DNA from: JALYGJ01 sp963781705
GTDB taxonomy: Bacteria > Chloroflexota > Limnocylindria > Limnocylindrales > CSP1-4
DNA: 64,000 nt
Assembly (NCBI GenBank): GCA_963781705.1
Contig: CAWAGP010000010.1
Span: forward strand, 868,001 to 932,000
Reading direction: 5' to 3'
In this document: positions 46,701-54,922 of the stretch, piece by piece
How positions within the stretch are numbered: position 1 is the first letter of the stretch
Layout: each line of letters starts with the position of its first letter
The notes under the pieces: model-generated
Seen by the model: the letters and a program-made list of their open reading frames with translations, nothing else
Told to the model about the DNA's origin: nothing
The model's database searches: none
Made by a program: the position numbers and the translations under genes

Positions 46701-47701
46701 TGGGTGAGGAACTCGATCAACAGCGAGTGGTCATCGGTGGCGTGGTCACCGAGCTCCGCCGCGTCATCACCAAGGCACGCGCGACGATGGCCGTGGCGAC
46801 GCTCGAAGACCTGCAGGGAGCGATCGAGGTCATCGTCTTTCCCAAGGTTCTCGAGCAGACCGAGTCTACCTGGGTAGAGGACGCGATCCTGCTCGTCGCC
46901 GGCCGCGTCGATCACAAGGGCGAGGACACCGTGCTGCTGGCCGACTCGGTGTGGAGCTGGGAAGATGCACAGGCGCTCGGCCGCGATGCCTTTGGCGTAC
47001 AGGTCGCGCGTGGCGATCGCGGCCGGCGCGGCGGCGGCAGCCGTTTTCCCAACGGCCGTGGCGGACAGATCGGCCAGGGCGCACAGAACGGCAACGGCCA
47101 TTCGCCTTCGGGCGGTCTTGGTACGCCGGCACTTCCCGGCGCGCCCTCGCCGGTCGGCGTCGAGGTTGACCCGCGCCAGCCCGTAGCCGTCGGGCCGGGC
47201 CGCCTGCTGCGGCGGGTGCCGATCATGTCGCCGCTGCGCGGCGGTGGAGTCAGCGGCGAGATGGACGTCTACTATCCGCCTTCGGCCGCGGTCGGCGCGC
47301 CCGCCGTCGCGACAGGCGCGCGCGTCCAGTCGACGGTGCCGGCCGGCGCGATGGCGCCCGATACCGACGAAGAGCCGCCGCTGCCGATCGAACTGGCCAG
47401 CCGCGAACTGTCGCGCGCGGGAGAGCCGACGCTACCGGTCGACGCCGCCGGACGGTCGTTGCATATCCGCTTTGCCGGGCGAGATCAGGATCACGTGGTG
47501 GCTGCCTTCGAGCAGTTGCGCAGCCTGATCCACGGTCACCCGGGCGATACCCGTGTGGTGCTGCATATCCCAGCCGCGTCGGCCGGAACATCGGGCATGC
47601 AGCGCATGGAGTTGCGCCCCCGGGTGGCTTACGACGCGGAGCTGATGGCGCTGATCGGCAGGTCGTTGGGCGAGGGGAGGGTTCGCCTCAGCCTCGAGTA
47701 G
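43793..47701 (+). CDS. dnaE: DNA polymerase III alpha subunit (DnaE type)
   Basis: The replicative C-family polymerase, 1302 residues. It starts with a PHP domain (FTHLHVHSEFSLLDGLGRI), followed by the polymerase core with catalytic aspartates in MPDIDVDFEDARRG and the TCRGSAPGSIV segment, HhH region, beta-binding and OB folds (IGGVVTELRRVITK). The C-terminus has a Gly/Pro-rich linker at about residues 1070-1190 before a final folded tail. TTG 43793 follows AGGGGG at 5 nt; the GTG at 43712 would lie within the palindromes and is rejected. A strong match, with an unusually long linker. Confidence 0.95.
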   Translation: MSVAANDFTHLHVHSEFSLLDGLGRINEMVDQAKNLGFDSLALTDHGALYGAVGFYQACRAAGIKPIIGVETYVARRSMTDREGKADDKPYHLVLLAKDWTGYQNLCRLMTGAHLEGYYYKPRIDHEFLAQHAQGLVGMSACLAGEVARAIESGDRDEAQRAAGVYGDIFGPGNFYLELQDHGLPEQQRLNPELLRLARHADLPLVVTNDLHYVRREQAEAHDVLLCVGTGSNLDTPGRMRFEGSEFYLKSAVEMASLFPEVPEAVSNTRRVAEMVDLELPLGQLRLPDFPVPDGFTVETWLRAECERGLRQRYGEATADLQARLDYELGVIISMGYAAYFLIVADFVRFAREQGIATTCRGSAPGSIVTYTLGITPVDPIHYELPFERFLNPDRVTMPDIDVDFEDARRGEVIDYVAHKYGSDHVAQIITFGTMLARAAIRDVGRVLGFGYGEVDRIAKAVPNQLGIKLEEALHISPPLREMRDADPRVGKLLGLAEQLEGVARNASTHAAGVVISREPLTELMPLQHATNSDGLMTQYEMHGVEALGLLKFDFLGLSNLTILRQAVDLIRQERSEQVDLEHIPLDDAKTFALLASGETTGVFQLESPGMRRYVKELRPTSVLDLAAMVALFRPGPMDNIPAYIRRKHGEEKVTYLHPLLEPYLRKTYGIFVYQEDIMAAAMALGGFTGPEADTLGYAIRKKKSDVLRAQKGKFVERAAERGVQPHVIDAVFKAFEPFERYGFNKAHATCYGLIAYQTAYLKANYTVEYMTSVLTAVRDSSEKVAAAVAECRRLGIAVRPPDVHRSGVDFTVEDDSIRFGMLAIKNVGQAAIESIVGAREDDGNFRSLADFCTRVDLRLVNRRVLESLVRVGALNALGHPAQLLMGLDDALAAGQAIQRDRQTGQVSLFDSAFDSAPLERPLPDNVSEAPARERLRWEKELLGLYLSDHPLGELASAIGEYVNTYSGELGEELDQQRVVIGGVVTELRRVITKARATMAVATLEDLQGAIEVIVFPKVLEQTESTWVEDAILLVAGRVDHKGEDTVLLADSVWSWEDAQALGRDAFGVQVARGDRGRRGGGSRFPNGRGGQIGQGAQNGNGHSPSGGLGTPALPGAPSPVGVEVDPRQPVAVGPGRLLRRVPIMSPLRGGGVSGEMDVYYPPSAAVGAPAVATGARVQSTVPAGAMAPDTDEEPPLPIELASRELSRAGEPTLPVDAAGRSLHIRFAGRDQDHVVAAFEQLRSLIHGHPGDTRVVLHIPAASAGTSGMQRMELRPRVAYDAELMALIGRSLGEGRVRLSLE

Positions 47702-47710
47702 GACGGCAAC

Positions 47711-47983
47711 TCACTCGTGATCCGGTCCGCCGTCCGGCGAGCCGATGCGGATCTGCTCCGGACAACTCTCGCAGCGGAAGATCCGTTGCCCGCTGTCCCA
47801 CCCGCGCTCCGGGTCATGGCTCGACGAGTCACGCACTTCGGTCATCCGGTGCCAGTCGTCCTCGCCATGCGAGTGCTCGAACATGAGCAGGTCCAAGTTC
47901 GGCAGTTGATACACGCCCACCTCCAAGGTGCTGGCTGCTGGGCAGACAGCGTAATGCAGGGAGCGCCCGGTTGCGCACAGCAT
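47711..47983 (-). CDS. Small unknown protein with a CxxC pair
   Basis: A 90-residue product from ATG 47983. It has two Cys near the N-terminus (MLCATG, YAVCPAAS) and a CxxC near the C-terminus (FRCESCPEQIRIG), so it may bind a metal. The body contains many charged residues (SHGEDDWHRMTEVRD). It lies alone between dnaE and the tRNA gene and points back at dnaE. No family is recognised. Codon use and the compact frame make it more credible than a shadow, but evidence is limited. Confidence 0.55.
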   Translation of the reverse strand: MLCATGRSLHYAVCPAASTLEVGVYQLPNLDLLMFEHSHGEDDWHRMTEVRDSSSHDPERGWDSGQRIFRCESCPEQIRIGSPDGGPDHE

Positions 47984-48036
47984 GACTCGCCGTAATCGGG
48001 TTGGTGAGCGCCGCCGGCGCGGGACCGGGCCTGGGG

Positions 48037-48042
48037 TATAGT
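48037..48042 (+). promoter_or_regulatory. -10 element TATAGT for tRNA-Leu
   Basis: TATAGT is followed by CGGGGCCGGTCGC; the tRNA begins 12 nt after the hexamer. It is one of four promoters in the window with a GGCCGGT block just downstream. Confidence 0.6.
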
Positions 48043-48053
48043 CGGGGCCGGTC

Positions 48054-48140
48054 GCGGCGGTGCTGGAATTGGTATACAGGGCAGACTCAAACTCTGCTGT
48101 CCGCAAGGGCATGTGGGTTCGACTCCCACCCGCCGCACCA
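48054..48140 (+). tRNA. tRNA-Leu (anticodon CAA)
   Basis: The acceptor stem GCGGCGG (48054-48060) pairs with CCGCCGC (48130-48136), and A plus an encoded CCA follow. The anticodon stem is GCAGA/TCTGC with loop CTCAAAC, anticodon CAA, reading UUG. The long variable arm (TGTCC, GCAA tetraloop, GGGCA) is typical of class II tRNAs. T arm: GTGGG TTCGACT CCCAC. Confidence 0.97.
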
Positions 48141-48172
48141 GCCCGCGGTGCCGCTGGAGGGACCTGTTTTCG

Positions 48173-48817
48173 TTGGACGAGACCGTCCGGGCGGCACCTT
48201 CGGTGGAACCGTCCAGCGCGAGCAATTCGCGGCCGACAAACGAGCTTCAGCGCGCCCGCGATCGGGCGCTCGTGGAACGCGCCCTGGCCGGGGATCTGGA
48301 CGCCTTCAACGAGCTCGTCGGGCTCTACCAGAACTACCTGTTCTCACTGGTCGTGCGCGTTGTCAACGACCGCGAAGCAGCGGCCGATGCGGTCCAGGAA
48401 GCATTCTTCAACTGCTATCGCAACCTGGCACGCTTCCACGGCGACTCCTTTCGATCGTGGCTGACGCGCATCGCACTCAATGCCGCGACGGACGTGCTGC
48501 GCCACCGCAAGCGCCGGCCGGCGGACCCGTATCCGGAGTGGGAGGACGATTCGTGGCAGCCACCGGCCGGCGAGGAGGCGTCGCCCGAACGCGAGGCCAT
48601 GCGGCGCAACACCGCGCGGGTGCTTTCGGAGGCCTTGGCACACGTCACGGCCGACCAGCGAACAGCGATCGTGCTATACGACGTCGAAGGCTTCGACTAC
48701 CAGGAGATCGCCGACATGACCGGCGTCTCGCTGGGCACCGTCAAATCGCGGATTCACCGCGGACGGCTGGCGCTGCGCGAGTTGCTCGCCGGGGATATGG
48801 AACTGCTGCGTGAATAG
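48173..48817 (+). CDS. ECF-type RNA polymerase sigma factor
   Basis: A 214-residue sigma-70 family member with regions 2 and 4 only. Region 2 has DLDAFNELVGLYQNYLFSLV and DAVQEAFFNCYRNL (the -10 recognition part). Region 4 has the helix-turn-helix YQEIADMTGVSLGTVKSRIHRGRLALRE. TTG 48173 gives a short N-terminus and follows GGAGGG at 11 nt; the frame further upstream overlaps the tRNA. It overlaps the anti-sigma gene by 8 nt, a typical pair. Confidence 0.92.
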   Translation: MDETVRAAPSVEPSSASNSRPTNELQRARDRALVERALAGDLDAFNELVGLYQNYLFSLVVRVVNDREAAADAVQEAFFNCYRNLARFHGDSFRSWLTRIALNAATDVLRHRKRRPADPYPEWEDDSWQPPAGEEASPEREAMRRNTARVLSEALAHVTADQRTAIVLYDVEGFDYQEIADMTGVSLGTVKSRIHRGRLALRELLAGDMELLRE

Positions 48818-49829
48818 GGACGTCACTAGGCCCGTGCCCATGGATCCCGCCAGTAACGACCACGCTCACCACGACCCTGTCGTGGTGGCCCGCTTCGCCG
48901 CAGGCGATGCCGCTGCATCCGAGGCCGAGCAGGCGCGCGCGCTGGTGGCGAGTTGCGCCGATTGTGCGGCGCTCGCCGCTGACGTGCAGTTGCTTCAGAG
49001 CAGCATGCAGCGGTTGCCCCAGCCCCGGCGCACGCGTGACTTTCGTCTGAGCGCGGAGCAGGCGGAACAGCTCCGCGCGTCAGGGCTGCAACGGCTGCTG
49101 CGCGCGCTGGCCGGTCCGCGCGCGGCAGTGCTGCGTCCGCTTGCCGGCGCCGCAATGACACTCGGTCTGGCGCTTGCCGTCCTGGGCACCGCATTGCCGG
49201 GACTGGCGCCGGGCCCTGCCAGCGCGCCGGTCGGCGACACGAATGGAACGCCGCAGGTCCCCGCGGGCGCCCAGGCCTCGGCCACCACGGCCGGGCAGCC
49301 GTCTGCCGCGACCAACTCGAACGCGGCGACCGGGAAACCGCAGGAAATGGTGAGCGCCGGCCCCACGATTGCCCCCAAGCCGCCCGACTACGCTGCCAGC
49401 CCCGCGCTGCCCGGCCAGGCGCTGGCCTCGCCGAACAGCGTGAATCCCGACAGCGGGCCTACGCAGGCGGCCACGGCCAGCTCCGGCGTGCAGTCGCCGG
49501 CCGACGTGAACGTTGCCGAGAGCGCGCCGCCGCCGCCCGATGCCGGGCGAGGCGGGAGCGGCGGTGGGAGCGGCGAGGAGCCTGATGGCGTGGCTACGTC
49601 GGCGCCGGCCGGCAGTAATGGAGACCAGGTCTTCAACCAACCGACGGCCGGATCGGAAGCCGTAATACCACCGGTTTCGCCTCAGTCACCACCATCGGCA
49701 GGTGCACAGGCGAATACCCTGTCAGGGCTGCTCGTGTATGGCGGTCTCGCCCTGGCGGCGGCTGGCCTCGTCCTGTTGCTGGCCGCATGGCTCGCCCGGC
49801 GCCGTTTCACGGACCCGCTGCTGCACTGA
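48810..49829 (+). CDS. Anti-sigma factor-like membrane protein with zinc-binding head
   Basis: The 339-residue protein has an N-terminal HCC-type zinc motif (HHDPVVVARF ... VASCADCAAL), a membrane helix near residues 110-135 (GAAMTLGLALAVLGTALPGL), a long Ala/Ser/Pro-rich exported region, and a second helix (GGLALAAAGLVLLLAAWLA) before a short basic tail. This fits an anti-sigma that holds the ECF factor at the membrane. The low-complexity middle is unlike most ZAS proteins and may sense the cell surface. GTG 48810 overlaps the sigma stop; ATG 48840 is an alternative. Confidence 0.78.
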   Translation: MNRDVTRPVPMDPASNDHAHHDPVVVARFAAGDAAASEAEQARALVASCADCAALAADVQLLQSSMQRLPQPRRTRDFRLSAEQAEQLRASGLQRLLRALAGPRAAVLRPLAGAAMTLGLALAVLGTALPGLAPGPASAPVGDTNGTPQVPAGAQASATTAGQPSAATNSNAATGKPQEMVSAGPTIAPKPPDYAASPALPGQALASPNSVNPDSGPTQAATASSGVQSPADVNVAESAPPPPDAGRGGSGGGSGEEPDGVATSAPAGSNGDQVFNQPTAGSEAVIPPVSPQSPPSAGAQANTLSGLLVYGGLALAAAGLVLLLAAWLARRRFTDPLLH

Positions 49830-49879
49830 TCGCTCCCGACGCACGCGGCAGCCCCGGTGGGTGCGGCCACACCGGTCGG

Positions 49880-49885
49880 TAAACT
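49880..49885 (+). promoter_or_regulatory. -10 element TAAACT for polA (leaderless-type)
   Basis: TAAACT is followed by 7 nt and GTG 49893, which lies in frame just before the natural N-terminus of PolA. Confidence 0.6.
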
Positions 49886-49892
49886 CGACGCA

Positions 49893-52757
49893 GTGCAGCG
49901 CCTGATGCTCCTCGACTCCAACGGCTTGATCTATCGCGCCTTCTTTGCGCTGATGAACACACCGCTGACGACCAGCAAGGGCCAGCTGGTCAACGCCGTC
50001 TTCGGCTTCTGGAGCATCGTTCTGCGCGGTTTCCAGGACGTCAAGCCGGACTACGTGATCGCCGCCTTCGACCTGGCCGGGCCGACCTTCCGCCACAAGC
50101 AGTACACGGACTACAAGGCGACCCGGCAGCAGATGCCCGACGACCTGCGCGACCAGTTCCCGATGGTGCGCGAGATCATCGAGGCCTTCGGTATTCCGAC
50201 CTACCAGCTGGCCGGCTTCGAGGCAGACGACGTCATCGCCACGCTGGTCCGCCAGGCCGAGACGCGCGACCTCGAGACGACCATCGTGTCGGGCGACCTC
50301 GACATGCTCCAGCTCGTCAGCGACCGGACGACGCTGATGATCACCCGCGGCGGCGTACAGCAGACCGTCTACTACGATCCGGCCCGCGTGCGCGAGCGCT
50401 ATGGGCTGGAGCCTTCCCAGATGATCGACTTCAAGGCGCTCAAGGGCGACTCGACGGACAACATCCCGGGCATTCCGGGCGTCGGCGAGAAGACCGCGGC
50501 GACGGTCCTGCAGCAACACGGCTCGCTCGAGGGCATCTATGCCGATCTGGACGCGGTCCAGCCGGAGAAGCTGCGCGCCAAGCTTGTCGAGCACCGCGAC
50601 GAAGTGTTCCGCTGGCGCGACCTGGTGACCGTCCGCGGAGAGCTGCCGATCGAGCTCGACCTGGAGCCCGCGCGCCTGGGCGATTACGACCGGCAGGAGG
50701 TGCTGCGCCTCTTTCGCGACTACGAGTTCCGCTCGCTGGTCGAGCGGCTGCCGGGTGTAACCGGTGAGCAAGCGCGCGCGCCCGGTGAGCTGCTGCGCGA
50801 AGCGGACCGGAGCGCTCCGGTACCGGCGGTCGTGGTTGCCGGGCGACCATCGGCGGCGCAGCGCGCGGCAGGCGCCGGCGGCATGCAGCTCAGCCTCGAT
50901 TTCAGCTCGGCCACCGCCGGCTCTAACGGACATCAGCCGCCCGCCGCGGACGCGGCCACGGAGACCGCCGATTCGCGCGGCGGGCTCGCGGCACTGCTTG
51001 GTGATCCCGCGCGCGCGGCCGCTTTCGAGGCCGCCGGCGATGTGGCCGGCTGGCTGCGCGACCAGCCCGAGCTGATGGTCGGTGTGGCGCTCACCGACGG
51101 CCGGCCACGCCGCGGCGAGTTGATCGGCTTGGCCGTCACCGACCGGACCGGCCGGATAGTCGCGGCCGGTCCGACGGCCGCCGCGGAGTTCGCCTCATTG
51201 GTGCTGAATGCCGGCCGCCCGTTGGTCGGCCACGAGGTCAAGCAACTGCTTGTCTGGGAGCTGGCGCGGCGCGACCCGCACGCAACCGGCGACGCCCTGG
51301 GTGAGGCACGCAACCTGCCGGCCGTGGCGCTGGACACTCAGATCGCCGCCTACATCCTCAACGCCGCGCTGCGCAGCCAGAGCCTGGCCGACATCTGTGC
51401 CGAGCGGCTGGACGTGGAGTTGCCGCCGCCGGGTCTCCTCGGGGGCGGTGAGCATGCAGCGGTACAGGCCGCCGCCGTGGCCGCGACGCGCGTGCCGATC
51501 GAGGCCGACCTGGCGCGCGACCAGGGCCTTGACAAGCTGTTGCGCGAGATCGAGTTGCCGTTGATCCCGGTGCTGGCGTCGATGGAGGCGACCGGCGTGG
51601 CGATCGACCGCGCAGGACTCGGCCGGCTGTCAGAGACGTTCTCCGGCGAAATAGCCCGACTCGAGCAGGAGATCTACGCCGACGTGGGCCACCAGTTCAC
51701 GATCGGCAGTCCCAAGCAGCTCGAGCAGGTGCTCTTCTACGAGCTCAACCTGCCCCGCGGGCGGCGCACGAAAACCGGCTACTCGACCGACGCGACGGTG
51801 CTCGAGGAGCTTCGGCCGGCGCACCCGGCGATCGACAAGATCCTTGACTGGCGCATGTACACCAAGCTCAAGAGCACCTATGTGGAGGCCCTGCCGGCGC
51901 TGCTCGACCCGGTCACGGGGCGGCTGCACACGACCTTCCACCAGGCGATTGCCTCGACCGGCCGGCTGTCGTCGACCGACCCGAACCTGCAGAACATCCC
52001 GGTCCGCTCCGAGCTGGGCCGCCGCATCCGGCATGCGTTCGTTGCCGGTTCGCCGGAGGTGGTGCTGCTGGCGGCCGACTACAGCCAGATCGAGCTGCGC
52101 ATACTGGCCCACGTGTCGGGTGACGTGCACCTGCGCGAAGCCTTCGAGCACGGTGCCGACATCCACCGCCAGACCGCCGCTCGCGTGCTCAAGAAGGACG
52201 CCGCCGATGTCACGCACGACGAGCGGTCGATGGCCAAGATGGTCAATTTCGGGCTGGCCTACGGCATGAGTGACTTCGGCCTGTCATCGCGGGCGAACAT
52301 TCCGCGAGCCGAAGCACAGGAGTTCATCAACTCCTATTTCGCCGCCTATTCGGGCATCAGTTACTACATGATGCACATCAAGGAGGTCGCCCGCGAGCAG
52401 GGCTACGTCTCGACCCTGTTCGGGCGGCGGCGCTGGATCCCGGAACTTTCGGCACGCAACTCCGCGCTGCGCGGGGCAGGGGAGCGCATGGCGATCAACA
52501 TGCCCATCCAGGGCACCGCGGCGGACATCGTCAAGATCGCGATGATCAGGCTCTACGATCGGCTCATCCGCGAAGGCAGGCGCGCACGAATGCTGCTGCA
52601 GGTCCACGACGAGCTGCTGCTCGAGGTTCCGCGCGACGAACTGGACGCCCTGGTGCCGATCGTGCGCGAGGAGATGGAAGGCGCCGTCAAGCTCGATGTG
52701 CGGCTCACCGTCGAAATGAAGAGCGGCGACGATTGGGAGTCGATGACCCCGTTCTAG
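49893..52757 (+). CDS. polA: DNA polymerase I
   Basis: A 954-residue family A polymerase. The N-terminal 5'-3' exonuclease begins LMLLDSNGLIYRAFFAL and has the acidic metal segments FEADDVIATL and SGDLDMLQL, plus GVGEKTA. The middle 3'-5' exonuclease domain is degenerate and lacks the DxE residues, so no proofreading is expected. The polymerase has motif A DYSQIELRILAHVSGD, motif B KMVNFGLAYGMSDFG and motif C LLQVHDELLLEV. GTG 49893 is supported by the adjacent -10. The coding end overlaps the convergent membrane gene by 4 nt. Confidence 0.96.
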   Translation: MQRLMLLDSNGLIYRAFFALMNTPLTTSKGQLVNAVFGFWSIVLRGFQDVKPDYVIAAFDLAGPTFRHKQYTDYKATRQQMPDDLRDQFPMVREIIEAFGIPTYQLAGFEADDVIATLVRQAETRDLETTIVSGDLDMLQLVSDRTTLMITRGGVQQTVYYDPARVRERYGLEPSQMIDFKALKGDSTDNIPGIPGVGEKTAATVLQQHGSLEGIYADLDAVQPEKLRAKLVEHRDEVFRWRDLVTVRGELPIELDLEPARLGDYDRQEVLRLFRDYEFRSLVERLPGVTGEQARAPGELLREADRSAPVPAVVVAGRPSAAQRAAGAGGMQLSLDFSSATAGSNGHQPPAADAATETADSRGGLAALLGDPARAAAFEAAGDVAGWLRDQPELMVGVALTDGRPRRGELIGLAVTDRTGRIVAAGPTAAAEFASLVLNAGRPLVGHEVKQLLVWELARRDPHATGDALGEARNLPAVALDTQIAAYILNAALRSQSLADICAERLDVELPPPGLLGGGEHAAVQAAAVAATRVPIEADLARDQGLDKLLREIELPLIPVLASMEATGVAIDRAGLGRLSETFSGEIARLEQEIYADVGHQFTIGSPKQLEQVLFYELNLPRGRRTKTGYSTDATVLEELRPAHPAIDKILDWRMYTKLKSTYVEALPALLDPVTGRLHTTFHQAIASTGRLSSTDPNLQNIPVRSELGRRIRHAFVAGSPEVVLLAADYSQIELRILAHVSGDVHLREAFEHGADIHRQTAARVLKKDAADVTHDERSMAKMVNFGLAYGMSDFGLSSRANIPRAEAQEFINSYFAAYSGISYYMMHIKEVAREQGYVSTLFGRRRWIPELSARNSALRGAGERMAINMPIQGTAADIVKIAMIRLYDRLIREGRRARMLLQVHDELLLEVPRDELDALVPIVREEMEGAVKLDVRLTVEMKSGDDWESMTPF

Positions 52758-53656
52758 GCAGGCACTTCGGCGGCTTCGCTGCGCAGCCGAATGACTGTCC
52801 GGACCGCGACGACACACGCCCCCGTCATGACTGCCACGATCAACCCCCAGTTGAGCGGCAAACTGGTGGAGAGAAAGCCATCGTCGCTCCAGAATTCAGA
52901 CGGCTGGGTGACGAGTAGGGCCACGCCCCATCCGAGCACCGCGACGGTGACGACCACCATTGCGGCCACGGTAGCCAGCGCTGGGTTGACGGCCCACCGG
53001 TAGAGGCGGGCGTCGATCGCGCTGTTGAGCGCGGCAACGCCGACGGCGACTACGCTCACGACGGCAGCGGCAAGGAAGCTGGCCAGCCAGGCAAGGAAGA
53101 TGGCGACCCGTACGGCGTCGCCGGCAACCTCTGGAATCACGGCCGACAGAATGAGCCACGTTGCGAGCCACAACACGAACGCGGCGAAGGGGACGGCCAG
53201 TAGGATGAGTTGCGCGGGACGTCGGCGGCGCATGCCATCCCGGGCGATGGCGAGCGCGATGGGGATCCCGGCTACGGCCAGCGCGACGGCGCTGACGATC
53301 GCGCCGATGAGAACGACATCGAAGGCGAACCAGACCGGCGGCTGGCTGTCGCGCAGCGTCGTGAACGGTGGGTCTTTGGTCATCCAGCCGAAGCCGGCAC
53401 CGGCGACGGCAAAGACGACCCAACACACGAAGACGACCAACTCGGAGCGCCTGACTCGCTGGATCATCAGTGGCCACCCTTTCGGACTGGACTTGAGGTT
53501 GAGGTGCGCGTCAGCGGCCGCGAGGAGCACGTCGAAGGCGACGCCGATCGACATGCCGGTCTGCTTCAGCAGGGCGCCGAATTCCTCTCCGTAGCGGGCG
53601 CGCCAGTCGGCCGGGAATAGGCGCAGCACGACGCGCGTGGCTCGTGACTCATTCAT
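52754..53656 (-). CDS. Integral membrane protein controlled with PadR
   Basis: The 300-residue protein starts with a soluble part (RLFPADWRARYGEEFGALL) that resembles the N-terminus found in PadR-linked membrane proteins, then about six to seven hydrophobic helices. ATG 53656 overlaps the PadR stop by 8 nt (ATGAATGA), so it is surely co-expressed. An in-frame ATG at 53710 lies inside the PadR gene and is rejected. Function unknown; PadR-associated membrane proteins often respond to envelope stress. Confidence 0.8.
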   Translation of the reverse strand: MNESRATRVVLRLFPADWRARYGEEFGALLKQTGMSIGVAFDVLLAAADAHLNLKSSPKGWPLMIQRVRRSELVVFVCWVVFAVAGAGFGWMTKDPPFTTLRDSQPPVWFAFDVVLIGAIVSAVALAVAGIPIALAIARDGMRRRRPAQLILLAVPFAAFVLWLATWLILSAVIPEVAGDAVRVAIFLAWLASFLAAAVVSVVAVGVAALNSAIDARLYRWAVNPALATVAAMVVVTVAVLGWGVALLVTQPSEFWSDDGFLSTSLPLNWGLIVAVMTGACVVAVRTVIRLRSEAAEVPA

Positions 53657-53933
53657 GCGCCAACCGACCGCGCGCCATGCGGACCACGCGCTCGAGCGTG
53701 TCCACGTCATGCGCGAGTAACTCCGCGCCGGCAGCCGTGAGGCGGTACGGCCGGCGCCGATCCTCGCTGTCGACGGGCTCGATCAGGCCCCGCTGCTCGA
53801 GGCGAGCGAGCGCGCCATAGAGCGTGCCCGGGCCGAGTCGCGTCCCGGTGGCGCGCTCGATGTCCTCGATCATCGCGTAGCCGTGCTGTGGACCAGCTGC
53901 GAGGCTGGCCAGGATCAGCAGAGTTGGGTCCAT
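53649..53933 (-). CDS. PadR-family transcriptional regulator
   Basis: A 94-residue winged-helix protein with the PadR core: LLILASLAAGPQHGYAMIEDI and LGPGTLYGALARLEQRGLI, followed by RRRPYRLTAAGAELLA. ATG 53933 lies at the edge of a perfect palindrome (53933-53951). It is probably an autorepressor that also controls the membrane protein in the same transcript. The longer open frame upstream crosses the mutM region and is spurious. Confidence 0.9.
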   Translation of the reverse strand: MDPTLLILASLAAGPQHGYAMIEDIERATGTRLGPGTLYGALARLEQRGLIEPVDSEDRRRPYRLTAAGAELLAHDVDTLERVVRMARGRLAHE

Positions 53934-53951
53934 ATATCGGGAGACGATATA
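53933..53951. promoter_or_regulatory. PadR operator candidate
   Basis: TATATCG (53933-53939) and CGATATA (53945-53951) form a perfect 7-bp inverted repeat around a 5-nt GGAGA spacer. It abuts the PadR start codon and overlaps TA-rich -10-like sequence, ideal for autorepression. Confidence 0.7.
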
Positions 53952-54009
53952 ACGTCGCACGTAATAATGCAAGCGCCGCCGAAGTGGGTGACGCCGGCCT
54001 CGTTCCCCA

Positions 54010-54015
54010 TACACT
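54010..54015 (+). promoter_or_regulatory. -10 element TACACT for mutM (leaderless-type)
   Basis: TACACT is followed by 6 nt and the ATG of mutM at 54022. No Shine-Dalgarno is present. Confidence 0.65.
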
Positions 54016-54021
54016 CGCCGC

Positions 54022-54918
54022 ATGCCCGAATTGCCGGAAGTCGAGACGATTGCGCGCGAGCTGCGGCCGCTTGTCGTGGGCCGGACGATTCGCGGCGCGT
54101 GGTTCGACTGGCCGCGCCAGATCAAGCATCCTGCGCCCGATGACTTTGCGGCGCGGACACGCGACCGCGAGATCCTCGCCGTCGAGCGCCGGGCGAAGTG
54201 GGTGATCGTGTCGCTTGGTCCGCAGGAATCGCCGGAAGCGGACGGGCAGCCTGCCGTACTGGCGATCCAGGTCAAGATGACAGGTCAGCTCGACGTGCTG
54301 CCGATCGGCGCACCGAGCGACCGCCACGTCCACGCGGTTTTCGCGCTCGACGACGGCAACGAGCTGCGGCTGCGTGACACGCGCAAGTTCGGCCGGCTGG
54401 CGCTCTACACACGCGGCGAGGCACAGCGCGTCCTGGGCGCCCTTGGCCCCGAGCCGCTCGCCGAAGCCTTCACCCTGGCCGACTTTCGGCGCCTGTTGCG
54501 GCGGCGCAAGGCGCGCCTCAAGCCCCTGCTCATGGACCAGGCATTCCTGGCCGGCGTGGGCAACATCTACGCCGACGAGGCGCTCTGGCGTGCACGGCTG
54601 CACCCTCTGCGCAGCGCTGCGCGGCTTCGGCCTGAACAGGAACGCCTGCTCTACGGCGCGCTGCGCGACGTTCTGACCGAGGCCATCGAGCGGCGCGGCA
54701 GCTCAGTCGACGACTACCGCGCGCCGGGTGGCATCGGCGAGATGCAGCACCACCTCAACGTGTATGGGCGCACCGGCAAGCCGTGCCCGCGCTGCGGCCG
54801 GCCCACGCGACGGATGGTCATCGGCGCTCGCAGCAGCCATTTCTGCTCGTGGTGCCAGCGCCTGCCGGTGCGCGAGCGCACGCCCCAGGCAAGGGCGCTG
54901 CTGGCGAGCGTGCACTAG
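54022..54918 (+). CDS. mutM: Formamidopyrimidine-DNA glycosylase
   Basis: MutM/Fpg removes oxidised purines and cuts the abasic site. The 298-residue enzyme starts MPELPEVETIARELRP with the catalytic Pro2 and Glu3, contains the H2TH region (LLMDQAFLAGVGNIYADEAL) and ends with a zinc finger (CPRCGRPTRRMVIGARSSHF, then CSWC). The ATG lies right after a -10. It is divergent from the PadR gene and starts the mutM, ABC-F, coaE row. Confidence 0.96.
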   Translation: MPELPEVETIARELRPLVVGRTIRGAWFDWPRQIKHPAPDDFAARTRDREILAVERRAKWVIVSLGPQESPEADGQPAVLAIQVKMTGQLDVLPIGAPSDRHVHAVFALDDGNELRLRDTRKFGRLALYTRGEAQRVLGALGPEPLAEAFTLADFRRLLRRRKARLKPLLMDQAFLAGVGNIYADEALWRARLHPLRSAARLRPEQERLLYGALRDVLTEAIERRGSSVDDYRAPGGIGEMQHHLNVYGRTGKPCPRCGRPTRRMVIGARSSHFCSWCQRLPVRERTPQARALLASVH

Positions 54919-54922
54919 CTCG

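Noticed and set aside
43664..47101. A 1145-codon open frame on the minus strand
   Set aside because: It is the antisense shadow of dnaE in a GC-rich genome; its product is a low-complexity Arg/Leu/Val mix without domains.
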